From positions 25,223,869-25,287,868 of the forward strand of contig OY755242.1 in assembly GCA_963576725.1 (NCBI GenBank): a stretch of DNA of 64,000 bases, in the 5' to 3' direction. A program made the translations under genes and the position numbers. Origin of the DNA: Azorinus chamasolen (Eukaryota; Mollusca; Bivalvia; Cardiida; Solecurtidae). Below are positions 22,890-33,235 of the stretch, piece by piece (within the stretch, counting starts at the first letter, position 1; the number at the start of each line of letters is the position of its first letter). The notes under the pieces are model-generated. The model searched no databases. It had not been told where the DNA came from and saw only the letters and a list, made by a program, of their open reading frames with translations.

Positions 22890-23672
22890 TATACAGTGTC
22901 CACAACCAGGAGAATCACATTGGACCCAATTTCTTCTAATATCATTGGACACTATTTTAGTCCACGATCAAGCATTTTTACACTAACAGTTTTGAGAATA
23001 GTCCAATTCTCTGTCCTGTAACAGCTCTTGTTGTTAAAGTCCACTTTTTGCGTTTAACCTTCGGAATAAAGCTTTGGAACTTGGAAGTTGGAACAGTTGT
23101 TCACCACCACAAGCTTCATCTGTAGGCAAGAGTACTTTAAAAGCATTTTGACAGAATTATGGCCCTTTTTTTTAACTTAGAATTTTTGGTTAAGGTTTTT
23201 GTTCAAGTCAGTTTATTTGTAGACATAACCCTTAGAACACTTGTTCATCATGACAAGCTTCATCTGTAGGCAAGAGTACATAACTCTGTCAAGCATTTTG
23301 ATAGACTTATGGTCCTTTTCACTCAGAATTTTTGGTAAAGGTTTTTATTAAAGTCAACTTATTTACATTACCCTTTGAGATTAAGCTTTGAAACTTGGAA
23401 CACATGTTCATCATCACAAGCTTCATCTGTAGGCAAGAGTACATTACTCTGTCAAGCATTTTAACAGAAATTATTGCCCTTTTTAACTTAAATAAAGGTT
23501 TTTCTTTTTTTAAAGATCCTACATCTTGAATACTATTAAAGATATTTTACTGACACTTTGATTACTTGCTTCTAGTATCATTGGACACCATTTTAGGCCA
23601 CTATCAAGCATTTTTACACTAAAAAATCTGAAAATAATCGAGCGCGCTGTCCTGTGACAGCTCTTGTTTTTA
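22890..23672 (-). mobile_element. Tandem-repeat element of the ACAAGAGCTGTC family (H2-like)
   Basis: On the minus strand the end near 23670 reads AAACAAGAGCTGTCACAGGA with a short CTGTC/GACAG palindrome. A second such end lies near 23037. Between them are three units of about 145-165 bp containing CTTCATCTGTAGGCAAGAGT. The same 5' palindrome type starts the element at 48836. Confidence 0.65.
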
Positions 23673-23882
23673 ATTTTAAAGTAGTATTGTTGAACACCAT
23701 CTAAAATTGTGCACCAGCAATTGCGGTTTTGATTTCATTCTTCATTCATGAATTATCTCCCTTTTTTAATTTTTAAAACTGGAATTGTCCTGAGCTTTCC
23801 TCTGTCATACGGTACCTCAACAGAACTTTTTAAAAGTTTTCACTATTGATGAAGATAATCTAAAGTTGTGCAATTCATATAA

Positions 23883-25050
23883 GGCTTAAATTAAAATTAA
23901 GTTTGTTTGCCCTTTACCGACCGACCCAATTTTTTCCCACCGACTCAAAATATTTTATTGCCAAATCTGTGAGAATATTTATTTTATTTTCGTCCTAGGC
24001 AAGCATGCAATATTGCTAGACGTGAATTCCAGGTGGGTTAAGACAAAAGCATAACAAATGAAACAAGCAAGGTTTTACGCAAGCGTAAAATGGCTGCGTA
24101 ACGTCTTTAAGCAGGATAGAAGAAAAAGAGGGAGCAATATTGTTTAGTAGTTTAAATTAACAGATACATTGGGAAAACATGACTGTAATGTATAAATTAA
24201 CAGCAGAAACGGGGGAATGTTTTAAGGAGCCATGATGCATAATATCTGTGTATGACACCAATAATACACATTACCACGAAGTAAATACAGATCAATGGTA
24301 TTCATGCACAATTGTGAAATATTCAAAACGGTCAACAAAACCACGAGTAAAAGGTCTCAGCTAAATAACTTTACCAAAGACAAAATTCAAACAAAGGACT
24401 TATACTTTTACAATATTTGTGTACAGAATTGTTTTTAAACCAAAAGCACGTAAACTAAGGGTGCTAACAAAAAAAAAATGAGAGAAAAAAATTATGCTTC
24501 CGCCGAGGATCGAACCCGCGACCTCACATTTCCTAGGCCACCGTTATAACCCCTCGACTACGCTGACTGCTACAAGTGGTGCGTGCTTAAATGATTTATA
24601 CCCAATACACTAGCATTTTCAATGGCAGAAAAGAAGCAAATAACCTCGACAAAAATATTTGTCCCCGCTAACAAAAAATGTATGAATCAAAATAAGTAAA
24701 ATAAATGAATGTATATAAATAAAAGCTTGTCTCACAGTAACCCATAGTTATTAAAAAAGATTGGCTTTTATAGAAACACAGGAACGCAGAAACGCATGGT
24801 CAAAATTCAAAGCCGTATAATTGTGGGCTGCTTTCAGCAGCCCAATAAGATGTTATGGTTATACATAAGATGCATACATAAGGTGCTATAGCTACATGTA
24901 CATTGCCAAAACAGTTTTATAAATATTTATATAGAGTGCAATTTTTTCAGAAAAAAATAAAATAATTTTCCTACCTACCGACCACTTTTAAAATCTAGGG
25001 TCGGTAACGGGCAAACAAACATTTTTTTAATAATTATTGAGGCCTAAAGG
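23883..25050. mobile_element. 1.17-kb inverted-repeat element (TTTGTTTGCCC-TTACCGACC arms)
   Basis: The left end AAGGCTTAAATTAAAATTAA leads to TTTGTTTGCCCTTTACCGAC. The right end is the complement: GGTCGGTAACGGGCAAACAA, then AATAATTATTGAGGCCT. It lies inside the ~180-bp repeat. No transposase; a target duplication could not be fixed. It carries a tRNA-like sequence at 24494-24580. Confidence 0.7.
24494..24580 (-). repeat. tRNA-derived SINE head or tRNA pseudogene
   Basis: On the minus strand it shows a box-A-like TAGTCGAGGGG and a box-B-like GGGTTCGATCC. Only four of seven acceptor pairs form, so it is not a functional tRNA. A SINE origin is likely. Confidence 0.55.
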
Positions 25051-26126
25051 ATTTGATTTGTTGCGTTTGCATGAATGAATTATCTCCCTTTTCATAATTT
25101 AACAAATGAAAATTTATTGGTCCGGAGCTTTACTCTGTCATACCTCAACAGAACCTTTTTGAATTTTAAGTATTATTGAACACCATCTGTAGTTGTGCAC
25201 CTGCGAAAAGAGTTTTGATTCATCTCTTGAGTCTTCTTTTCGCTAATTATCTCCCTTTTCTTAAGTTAACAAATGAAAATGATACACATACACACAAATA
25301 TCGATGGAATTTTTTTTTAGTTTTGCTGTATTGTTAAAAACCATCTGAAATTGTACTCCTGTTATTTTTGTTTTACTTCTTCACATCATTATTGAATTAT
25401 CTCCCCTTATATTAAGTTGCAGTAAAATGTTTAGACCCTGAGATAGGTATAATAATAATATCTTAGTTGATGGGTAGTACAAATGTACTACGGACTGAAG
25501 TTGTCCTGCATTGACCCATCTCTGTGTCAAATGTGCTAGTGGGGGCTATTAATCACCTTTAGTGATAGTCCTAGTTCAATTTATATTTGGTATACACATA
25601 ATAAACACGAATGGTACATGAACAAGATGCAATTTTCATGTGCTTAGAGCTGGGCATTGCAGAATTATCTCCCCCCTGAACTTTGTGTATTATTTGTTAA
25701 TTTGTCATGAAACATGGGGAGTTTGTGTCGCGAACTCCTCATTCAATTTGGAAGTTATTGAATTGATACTTGACATACATAATAACCATGAATAGTACAT
25801 GTGCAGGGCAAACTTTTCCTGTTTTTAGTTGCAGACATAACAGAATTATCTCCACTTGAACTTTGAGTATTTTTGTCATTTGGTCCTGTTACATGGGTAG
25901 TTGGTGTCACCGACTTAGATTTGTAATCAAGGCTGCTGTGCAGGGGTATTCATCACCTTTAGTGATAGTTCTAGTTCAATTTGGCACCATGTCAATAACT
26001 TTAAATTAGATTAAAGTAGTAACAATACTGTCAAATAGTGAAGACCCTGATCAATCTGTTTCTATTAGAGCTATTTTTTGTGGGTCTGCACTACATGTAT
26101 TTGTCTTTCTGTTTGAATACTTAGAG

Positions 26127-27499
26127 CAGGCACGTACCCAGGTGGGGGGCTCGGGGGCCCGGGCCCCCCCAGCTGGCTGCCAAGATACCATTTTTTTTAA
26201 TGGGCCCTTTTTAGTTTTCAGCTAAATCTACCGTTTAGAAATTTAACCAAGGCACTTTTTAGTGACCGATATTTTCCTCCCTGGAAGAGATTATTTGTTA
26301 GTTCTCTTAGACACAGACAGACCTGTCACGCTGTGATCCACATTTGGCCTATTTTGGTATGGACCAATCAGGAGAATCCCCCGCGGAGAACACCCGAATT
26401 ACGTAATCACGAGTTGGTTCCGGTTTTCGCTATATACTGGAGTTTAGCAAATAAATTATTCAGGAACCAGTCATGTCAAAATGCAAATTGCTACGTTGTT
26501 CACAAACATTGTCGAAAAATTAAGACGAGGGGTGTGACGTATCAAGACGTTATTAAGCATATCTTGCTACAAAAAGCAGTATACATTTTGCCATTGGGGA
26601 TATAGCCGAATAAGGGCTATAAAATCGGTTTAAAAAAGCCCTGAAACTTATTGTAAAATAAAACAAAATGAAATGTCTTTTTCATTGTATAAATAAATCT
26701 GTTTTAACCAGGCAGACAGTTTTTTCACTTGAAGGGGATAACATTGCTACCCGCTTTTATATAGTAAAAATGGCTAATTAGGGGAAACAATCATGCGCAG
26801 TTTGCCAATTGGGGAAAAAACCTGAGGTAAACCCATTTTTAGGGGAAAACTGCATATGATTTTAAAGGAAATCGCGAGTATCTGTTATATAGAAAAAAGC
26901 CCTGCCAGGTGAGCGATTAAGGGCCATCATGGCCCTCTTATTAAACTGTAACATTTCATGTTTGTAGTTTTCATCAGTGTTATTTTCACATTTAGAAGAA
27001 AGAACCCATTGTGATGCTATGGTTAGTTGAGTGTATATTTATTTGGATATTTTGCTTTTTTGTTTATAATTTAGTAATGTTCAGAAAAACAAAATAATCT
27101 ATATATTTGCATTTCAGTTATTTATTCTTACAGAAAAAACTTTTCATATGTCTGCATGCCTGTCTGTCAATGGCAAAAAATCTTTAGACATGGTCTTATG
27201 TCTGTCTGTCTTTGTGTCAATGGCAAAAAAACTTTAACCAAGATCGCGTCTGTCTGTCAATGGAAAAAAATCATGAACACATATCCGTCTGTAAGTCTAT
27301 ACACTGAAACCCAGGTGTAAACGGAACTGATTTCCTATATTATAACATAAATTATATCTTGATAGAGTGATTCAGATAGCAGGAAATTGCACCATTCAAT
27401 GTGGCAAACCAAAAAAAAATCGGCTACCGGGAGGGGACACCCCTCCCGTGCCCTCCCCACCTAGGCCCCCCCAGCAAGAATTTCCTGGGTACGGCCCTG
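26127..27499. mobile_element. 1.37-kb inverted-repeat DNA transposon with TAGAG target duplication
   Basis: Tips CAGGCACGTACCCAGG and CCTGGGTACGGCCCTG are complements with few mismatches. TAGAG occurs directly on both sides (26122-26126 and 27500-27504). Next to each tip is a G- or C-rich tract (GGGGGCTCGGGGGCCC; CCCCTCCC...GGCCCCCC). The interior has a copy of the AAGGGCCATCATGGCCCT palindrome (about 26919-26940) and ~55-bp repeats with GTCTGTCTGTCAATGG (27150-27300). Superfamily not assigned. Confidence 0.8.
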
Positions 27500-27860
27500 T
27501 AGAGTACCGGTAATTAGGATACCATGATGGCATCTGAAAATCCTAAAACTGACTCACCCCTTATTTGGTGTCCAAATTATTCAGTTTTGTGTACATTCGT
27601 ATTTAGATATTGAATTGAATAATTTTATCCCACGCAACGAAGTTGCTCGTTGTGTATAGTTTTTTTTACCCTTCCGTCAGTTCGTCTGCCCATCAGTGTA
27701 TCATGTATAATAGATTGTTGCTCATCTAGCACTTTCATTTCTTAACCAATTTATAAATTTATCTCAAATTTGCTGTAAGAATTGTCATGAATAAAAGCTT
27801 GAATGCAGAGCTCCAGATAAGATGCGTAAATTCAAACATTGTCAAGAATAACTCCTTGAT

Positions 27861-27958
27861 GTCTCCACCAAAGCCTATACTGTTACCGCTCTTTAGAATT
27901 GTCTCTTCGAGACGATTATAAAGAGTGGTAACAGTATAGGCTTTGGTGGAGAAAGGAC
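27861..27958. repeat. Family-G hairpin
   Basis: Arms CTCCACCAAAGCCTATACTG and CAGTATAGGCTTTGGTGGAG enclose TTACCGCTCTTTAGAAT and its complement around a TCTCTTCGAGA centre. The stem is almost perfect. Related stems lie at 12726 and 40555. Confidence 0.85.
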
Positions 27959-28139
27959 TATTTTAGTATTTTGGTACACACCCTTATCTGTAGCTCTTTT
28001 GAATTAGTTTGATTTTCAGAGGAATCTGCCATAGGAAACTACATTTTTTTTTCTCATGACATTGTAGCGATCGGAGGTGTGTGAGCTTGCTCACTAAAGT
28101 TCTTAATTTACCATTGAAATTTGATTTTTTTATTTGCAG

Positions 28140-28652
28140 ATAAGCAAGGGTAAAACTGGAACTCACAGGGCACTTGACTGTGGAGCAGGCATTGGGAGAA
28201 TCACTAAAAGACTTCTGCTTCCACTCTTTGAAGTAGTAGACATGGTAGAGCTCAACCAAAAGTTTCTTGACTCAGCTCCTAAATTTATTGGAGAACAGTC
28301 ATCTCGAGTTGGAAACCTTTTTTGCAGTGGTTTGCAGGATTTCACGCCTGAAGAGGGACTCTATGATACCATCTGGTGCCAGTGGGTGTTAGGGCATTTA
28401 ACAGAAGAACATTTAATAAAATTCTTCCAGGGTTGTCAGCGAGGACTTAAGCCAGAGGGAGTGTTGGTTATAAAGGAAAACGTTTCTCCTGATGATGATG
28501 ATGAATTTGATGAGAATGACAGCAGTTACACTCGTGCTAAGAAATCCATTTTAGATATTATTAAAAAATCTGGTTTGACTATTGTGAAAGAACAGAAACA
28601 GAAAGGCTTTCCTAAAGGCCTTTATGAAGTGTATATGTGGGCACTGCGATAG
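28140..28652 (+). CDS. NTMT1: NTMT1, coding exon 2 with the SAM-binding methyltransferase domain
   Basis: Continues in phase 0 from exon 1 after TTTGCAG and encodes residues 66-235 plus a TAG stop. Motif I LDCGAGIGRITKRLLLP (residues 77-93) binds S-adenosylmethionine, followed by VDMVEL. CSGLQDFTP, then IWCQWVLGHLTEEHL, contain the Trp and His that by family knowledge (W136/H140 in human) shape the peptide pocket. LVIKENVS keeps the substrate-binding Asn (human N168), and DENDSS keeps the Asp pair (human D177/D180). An acidic DDDDEFDEND stretch lengthens the loop before it. The ending YEVYMWALR matches the family C-terminus. All key residues are present, so the gene looks functional. Confidence 0.97.
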   Translation: MSKGKTGTHRALDCGAGIGRITKRLLLPLFEVVDMVELNQKFLDSAPKFIGEQSSRVGNLFCSGLQDFTPEEGLYDTIWCQWVLGHLTEEHLIKFFQGCQRGLKPEGVLVIKENVSPDDDDEFDENDSSYTRAKKSILDIIKKSGLTIVKEQKQKGFPKGLYEVYMWALR

Positions 28653-28722
28653 CTGGCCTAGCTTCTTTGTACAGTATTTGCTTTATTGGCTAGAGCATAT
28701 AACCCTTTACTTCATGATTCAT

Positions 28723-28943
28723 TTAACCCATTCCCTCATATTGATGACTTTTGACGACTCCGTAAACGTCACTTTGTAAAACCATTGTGATAAATAGAGC
28801 ATTTGCTCCTATAGGAGCAAATGCTCTATTTATCACAATGGTTTCAAACTACAAAATTCTGAAGTTTTCTAGTTGATGCTCCTTTTCGGTAGATTTATTC
28901 AAAGAGGTTGTATCTGAAAATAGCCTATAAGGTAATGGGTTAA
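28723..28943. mobile_element. Family-A TTAA MITE, complete copy
   Basis: Reference copy: TTAACCCATTCCCTCATA ... TATAAGGTAATGGGTTAA with TTAA at both edges. The central 66-bp palindrome at 28779-28844 is perfect. It starts 70 bp after the NTMT1 stop, so it may lie in the transcribed 3' region. The next MITE begins in its right-hand TTAA. Confidence 0.9.
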
Positions 28944-29176
28944 CCATTTACTCCATAAATATGCCTTTCTACCCCTATGCAAACAGTAGATCCAGATCAG
29001 CCGTCTGATCAGGATCTGCTGTGTTTGCTAAATCATATAATATAGGTATGATTCTACAGTTTCTGCCATGGTCAAAAGTTCATTTGTCCATAATTATTCT
29101 AGTATAACAAAATCTAATTAATATTCATGAAGTCATTATTTCTTATAAACGTGAATGTTTATGGAGGAAATGGTAA
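28940..29176. mobile_element. Family-B-type MITE abutting the previous one at a shared TTAA
   Basis: Starts TTAACCATTTACTCCATAAA; core GCAAACAGTAGATCCAGATC and its complement; right side TTTATGGAGGAAATGGTAAG. It shares the TTAA at 28940-28943 with the family-A element. Confidence 0.7.
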
Positions 29177-29179
29177 GAT

Positions 29180-29640
29180 ATAATGATCTATCATGAAAAT
29201 TTAGAGTATTTTTTTTGGTTATAGCAGAAAATGTATAATCTGAAGTAAACATAGACCCTGATCAGTGATCGGATCGCTTCCTCAGTTGTCCGACCAGAGT
29301 GTACTCTGTTTGCTTTAGGCATTAAAAAGCGTATTTATTTTTGAGGTAGAAAATCGGCCCCATTCCAATCCTCTCCTGAAAAAGTGTACATTTTTCCCCA
29401 AATTGAAAAAAAAAATCCCCCCAAAAGTATCAGTTTCAGTGACACTGATGTTGACAGAATTATTGAAATATTTGGGGGAAAAAACCCCAGAGACATTGAC
29501 TTGTAAACCTATCCTATAAGATGTGACATTGTCTATGATCTGACGGGACTTTACTGTATAGGGTGAATCGGTGTTTGTAAACAAACCTATTGATTTTGCT
29601 CCTGAGCAGTTAAATGAGTTTCGAAGGGTAGAATTAATCG
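29180..29640. other. Intergenic DNA with a weak family-B remnant
   Basis: A degraded palindrome at 29250-29315 (AACATAGACCCTGATCAG / ACCAGAGTGTACTCTGTTTG). A 119-codon minus-strand frame over 29315-29674 has no recognisable domain. Confidence 0.5.
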
Positions 29641-29642
29641 CC

Positions 29643-29891
29643 TTACCCTTTCCCTCATATAAACGTGTTTTCACGCATTTGCAAACAGAGTAGACCCAGA
29701 TCAGACGGCTCCTAGAGGAGCCGTCTGATCAGGGTCTGCTCTGTTTGCTAATAGAATTTGATAGATATGTTTCTTTGCTTTCTAAAATGTGTACAATGTT
29801 CCACCTTCAATATTTCTTTATAATTATTTTATTAATGAATATTCAGTAGGTATTGAAATTTGGCCTACATACAGAACAGGGAAAGGGTTAA
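29643..29891. mobile_element. Family-B TTAA MITE
   Basis: CCCTTTCCCTCATATAAACG through core CAGACGGCTCCTAGAGGAGC (about 29681-29750) to ACAGGGAAAGGGTTAA. The left TTAA has become TTAC. Nearly identical to the copies at 44760 and 45642. Confidence 0.88.
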
Positions 29892-29899
29892 AGAAATGA

Positions 29900-30960
29900 C
29901 CGTATAAATTGCCAGCTGAACTTTGGAAAAACGATCCCTTGAAAATGGCCGTTCTTTGAAATGGGAGACATTCTTATTTATTTGTTGGACACGCCAGATA
30001 TGTCGAATAATTTAGATCAACAGTATTTAAAAATTTAATTCTCCATCATTCTCCTTTTTTTTTTTTTTTTGGATAAGATCTAGATATTAAGTTTTTTTAT
30101 TAAATAATATCTAGATATTAAGATATATATACGGTCTCATGGCATTCATTTTTGTGTTGTGAAATGTCTTTCTGGCTACTGTACAGTACCGTAGCAGATC
30201 TAGTAAAAGTATTTTAGAATAGATCTAGATCATATAAATCTCAACTATCTATTGAACTAGAATTAACAATAATCTAAAATTTTAAATAGAGCTAAATCGT
30301 TTGGGTTTAATTATGCTTAGCCATACATCTAATTTATATAGTTAATATAGTTTTCTTCTATTTTTCTGGAAACTAACACATCATAACTTTAGACAATTGG
30401 CACATTGTTTGGTATGATTTTCTCATTAGAAGTTTTCCTGTTACATAATTATTCATAACTTTGTTGATAAGAAAGTTTGTGATAGGAGTGTAGGACACTT
30501 CGTCCCACGGACATTTTGTCCCATGTTCAATTTTGCCAGGGTGGACGTTTCGTCCCGCATGTTTTTTCAAAGGTGGACATTTCGTCCCACATTATTATTT
30601 TCAAGGTCAGGGAATTATAAAATTTGGTCAGTGAAAAATGAAAATCCTGGAAAGTCGGGGGGAAAAATGATTTCAAAGCTCGAAGAAGTTAATCATTTTA
30701 AACTTTAGTGGCTGTGGCAGTCTTCAAGCATTCAATTTAAGTAATTAAAAACAAAGTTTAATGATGTAATACTGTAACATGCATTTAATTTGTTTAAATC
30801 CCCCATTTTTCTGTAAACATTGATTTTGCTTTGTCAATATGATTTCAATGGTCTTGCTATTATTAGTCATGGTGTTTTATTGTTTTTACCTCTTAGGAAA
30901 CTGTATAATAACAGATCATGGATTTTTGAGAATGAATCTCCTGATTCACCCTCAATACTC
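29900..30960. other. AT-rich DNA without recognised genes
   Basis: Poly-T at 30056-30070. Three near-repeats of GGACA/GTTTCGTCCCAC-type sequence occur at 30505-30600 (CGTCCCACGGACATTTTGTC, GGACGTTTCGTCCCGC, GGACATTTCGTCCCAC), a small degenerate tandem. No gene was recognised. Confidence 0.45.
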
Positions 30961-30962
30961 AG

Positions 30963-31400
30963 TTAACCTTTTCCTTCATAGAAACGCCTTTTCACACATT
31001 TGCAAACAGAGTAGACCCAGATCAGATGGCTCTTGTAAGACTAAAGAGCCCTCTGATCAAGATCAGGGTCCATGCTTTTAAAGCTTTTCAGTTGAGTCTG
31101 AGTTTGTTCTCAAGCTTTTGATTGGTCAGATTTGAGCCAAAGGCTCAAATCTGACCTTTGGCTCAAATCTGACCAGTCAAAAATTTGAGAACGAACCCAG
31201 ACTCAACTAAAAGGTTTTATAAGCATGGAACCTGCTGTATTGGCTTTTGACATAGTATAGAACTTGATTCTACAGTTTTTGTAAAAGCAAAAGAATTCTT
31301 TGAAAAGTTTACATTATAACTAATTTATAAATTAAGTATTCATGACGTCATTATTTCTTACATGAATGTTGAACAGGGCAAGGGTTATGTACATTATCTG
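30963..31400. mobile_element. Family-B-type MITE carrying a nested family-F hairpin
   Basis: GTTAACCTTTTCCTTCATAG and GCAAACAGAGTAGACCCAGA start a family-B element whose right side (GCTGTATTGGC..., ACAGGGCAAGGGTTA) resumes after 31232. The family-F hairpin at about 31076-31232 (TTTAGTTGAGTCT-type arms, CAGATTTGAGCC centre) replaces the middle. Confidence 0.6.
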
Positions 31401-31544
31401 TCTTTAACTGTCAGAGTAAACTTTAACCTATTGAATGCTGAATTTTTAAAGTGGAATTGTCCATCATAATTAAATGGTGTAGTCCATTCAGTATGAAAAG
31501 GTATAACTTGCAAGGGGATTTTCAATGACATACATTGCAGAACG

Positions 31545-31795
31545 TGACCAGAGAGCTTCTCTAGGAGCCCTCAGATCTTGCTCTACACTGCCTCTAGGAA
31601 CCCTCAGATCTGGTTCTACACTGCCTCTAGGAGCACTCAGATCATGGTCTACACTGCCTCTTGGAGCACTCAGATCTTGGTCTACACTGCCTCTAGGAAC
31701 ACTCAGATCTTGGTCTACACTGCCTCTAGGAACACTCAGATCTTGGTCTACACTGCCCTTAGGAACCCTCAGATCTGGGTCTACTTTGCTAGCAA
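31545..31795. repeat. 33-bp minisatellite, about seven units, derived from a MITE arm
   Basis: Units read like ACTGCCTCTAGGAACACTCA + GATCTTGGTCTAC. Because 33 is divisible by three, reading frames of 85-121 codons stay open on both strands with an 11-residue period (for example STLPLGTLRSW). The unit resembles one half of the family-B core (TAGGAGCC...GATCTGGGTCTAC), so I read it as an amplified half-palindrome, not a protein gene. Confidence 0.85.
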
Positions 31796-32080
31796 ACACC
31801 CCAGAACACTTGTTTTCCCACACTCAACGGATTAATATTGTGAGTGCCAAACCGTTTTGTATTTTTTTGTGTGTACATGTATATTGCTAATTGTTAGTCA
31901 AATTTGTAATTCATTTTACATGGTAGATATATAAGTGATACAGATGCGATGCATTTTACTAGTAATCAATATTTCCTGTGAATTGGGAGTTCTATATTGT
32001 ACCATTAGAAAATGTGTTTGTTTTGTTCAAAACAAATTAATGTAGATAAGGTTAGCCATGTAGCATATAGGGGTTTGATG

Positions 32081-32532
32081 TTAACCCTTTCCCTCATGCA
32101 GACATGTTTTCTTGCATTTGCAAACAGAGTAGACCCAGATCAGATGGCTCCTATAGGAGCCATCTGATCAGGGTCTGCTCTGTTTGCTTAAGATAGTAAT
32201 AAGCTAGACTCTACAGTTTCTACCAATACAAAAAAAATCCTGTTTACAAATGTTATTACATTAAAACCTCTGTATAACGGCCACTAAATTATATCAAGTA
32301 TTTTGTGTTAAAGGCAGGTGGTTGCTTAAAGCAATGTGAAAGTAAAACAGAACACTCCTATAGGAGTGCTCTGTATTACTTTCGCCTTGCTTTAAGCAGC
32401 CACCTGCCCTAAAAACCAACTAAATAACACAATTTAGTGACCATTATAGAGAGGTTTTACTGTATAAAATTCAGCTAATAAATATTCTCGATATCATTAT
32501 TTCTTACATGAACGCTGAACAGGGAAAGGGTC
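32081..32532. mobile_element. Family-B MITE split by a nested family-C MITE
   Basis: TTAACCCTTTCCCTCATGCA, the perfect core CAGATGGCTCCTATAGGAGC, then after the inserted element the right side ATTTCTTACATGAACGCTGA and ACAGGGAAAGGG. The right TTAA has been lost. Confidence 0.8.
32259..32462. mobile_element. Family-C MITE nested in family B
   Basis: CATTAAAACCTCTGTATAAC ... TATAGAGAGGTTTTACTG, flanked by TA. The core hairpin is CAGAACACTCCTATAGGAGT in an AAAGCA-type stem. The nesting order shows family C was active after family B inserted. Confidence 0.85.
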
Positions 32533-32539
32533 GGCGCAT

Positions 32540-32720
32540 TACTACATAACTATGCCTTTGCAAACAGATTGGGATCTGACCTGTTTGCTTATGAAATAGT
32601 TTGTCTGATTCTAGAGTTAGATTCCCTTGTTCATAACTTGTCATTATAAAAAAAATCATTTAATTAATATTTCCGATGTCATTATTTCAAATTAAAGTGA
32701 ATATTCATGGAGTAAAGTGT
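32540..32720. repeat. Degraded family-B MITE
   Basis: ACATAACTATGCCTTTGCAA ... GGATCTGACCTGTTTGCTTA with one arm mostly lost, ending ATATTCATGGAGTAAAGTGT-TAA. Confidence 0.5.
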
Positions 32721-32876
32721 TAAAGTTATAACTAATGTTGATGGCAATAATGTAGTGTTCTGTAGACACTGATCAGATGTAACCGTACCTACCTTTTCCT
32801 TAATACAAAAGCTTTTTTCACGCCTTTGCAAACATAGTAAAGCCAGACCACATTGTAAAGGGAGACTAATAAGAGT

Positions 32877-33128
32877 TTAACCCTTTACCCAATAGCCTAT
32901 TTCTAGTTTTGAAGACATATGACCACTTAAAGCAGGTTGAAAGTAAAGCAGAATGCGCCTTAAGGCGCATTCTGCTTTACTTTCAGCCTGCTTTAAGCTA
33001 CCACCTCCTAGAATATAGAAACTAATCATGATGCTATATGTTCATTATTGTAAAAATTGGAACTATTTTCTTCAGCGGAGGAATATATTAAACTCGCTTA
33101 AAGCCGCTTCTATCAGGTAAAGGGTTAA
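32877..33128. mobile_element. Chimeric MITE: TTAA-type ends with a family-C hairpin core
   Basis: Ends TTAACCCTTTACCCAATAG and TCAGGTAAAGGGTTAA, with TTAA at 32877-32880 and 33125-33128. The centre (about 32925-33007) is a perfect-looking hairpin, ACTTAAAGCAGG...GAAAGTAAAGCAGAATGCGCC and its complement. It matches the core of the TA-flanked family C at 59606-59809, yet no family-C tip is present and there is no room for one on the left. Confidence 0.75.
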
Positions 33129-33235
33129 CATAAACTGGAGTTTCTGCATCAGATTCTCTAGCAGGTGTTATGTTTCTGGACCCATACCCCATACTTTATC
33201 CCAATGTAAAGGAGATGTGGGTCCGTTATTTAATC

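Larger units (their letters stand above)
23690..25995. repeat. ~180-bp repeats interrupted by a 1.17-kb insertion
   Basis: Units containing GAATTATCTCCC and CCTCAACAGAAC recur before (23690-23882) and after (25051-25440, then 25620-25990) the inserted element. A related unit has ACATGGGGAGTTTGTGTCGC. No coding content was seen. Confidence 0.65.
21364..28139 (+). other. NTMT1: NTMT1 intron, 6.8 kb, filled with transposable elements
   Basis: A phase-0 intron from GTTAAT to TTTTTTATTTGCAG. It contains a LINE remnant (21850-22201, minus), a tandem-repeat element (about 22890-23670), an inverted-repeat element with a nested tRNA-like sequence (23883-25050), flanking ~180-bp repeats up to 25990, a 1.37-kb inverted-repeat element with a 5-bp target duplication (26127-27499) and a hairpin (27861-27958). 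No extra coding exon was needed to complete the protein. Confidence 0.9.

Noticed and set aside
26333..26605. 90-codon frame as possible transposase remnant
   Set aside because: No DDE-type or zinc-finger motif; inside a non-coding inverted-repeat element.
28779..28844. Hairpins as transcription terminators or miRNA precursors
   Set aside because: They recur many times inside MITEs with TTAA edges, so a transposon core is the simpler explanation.
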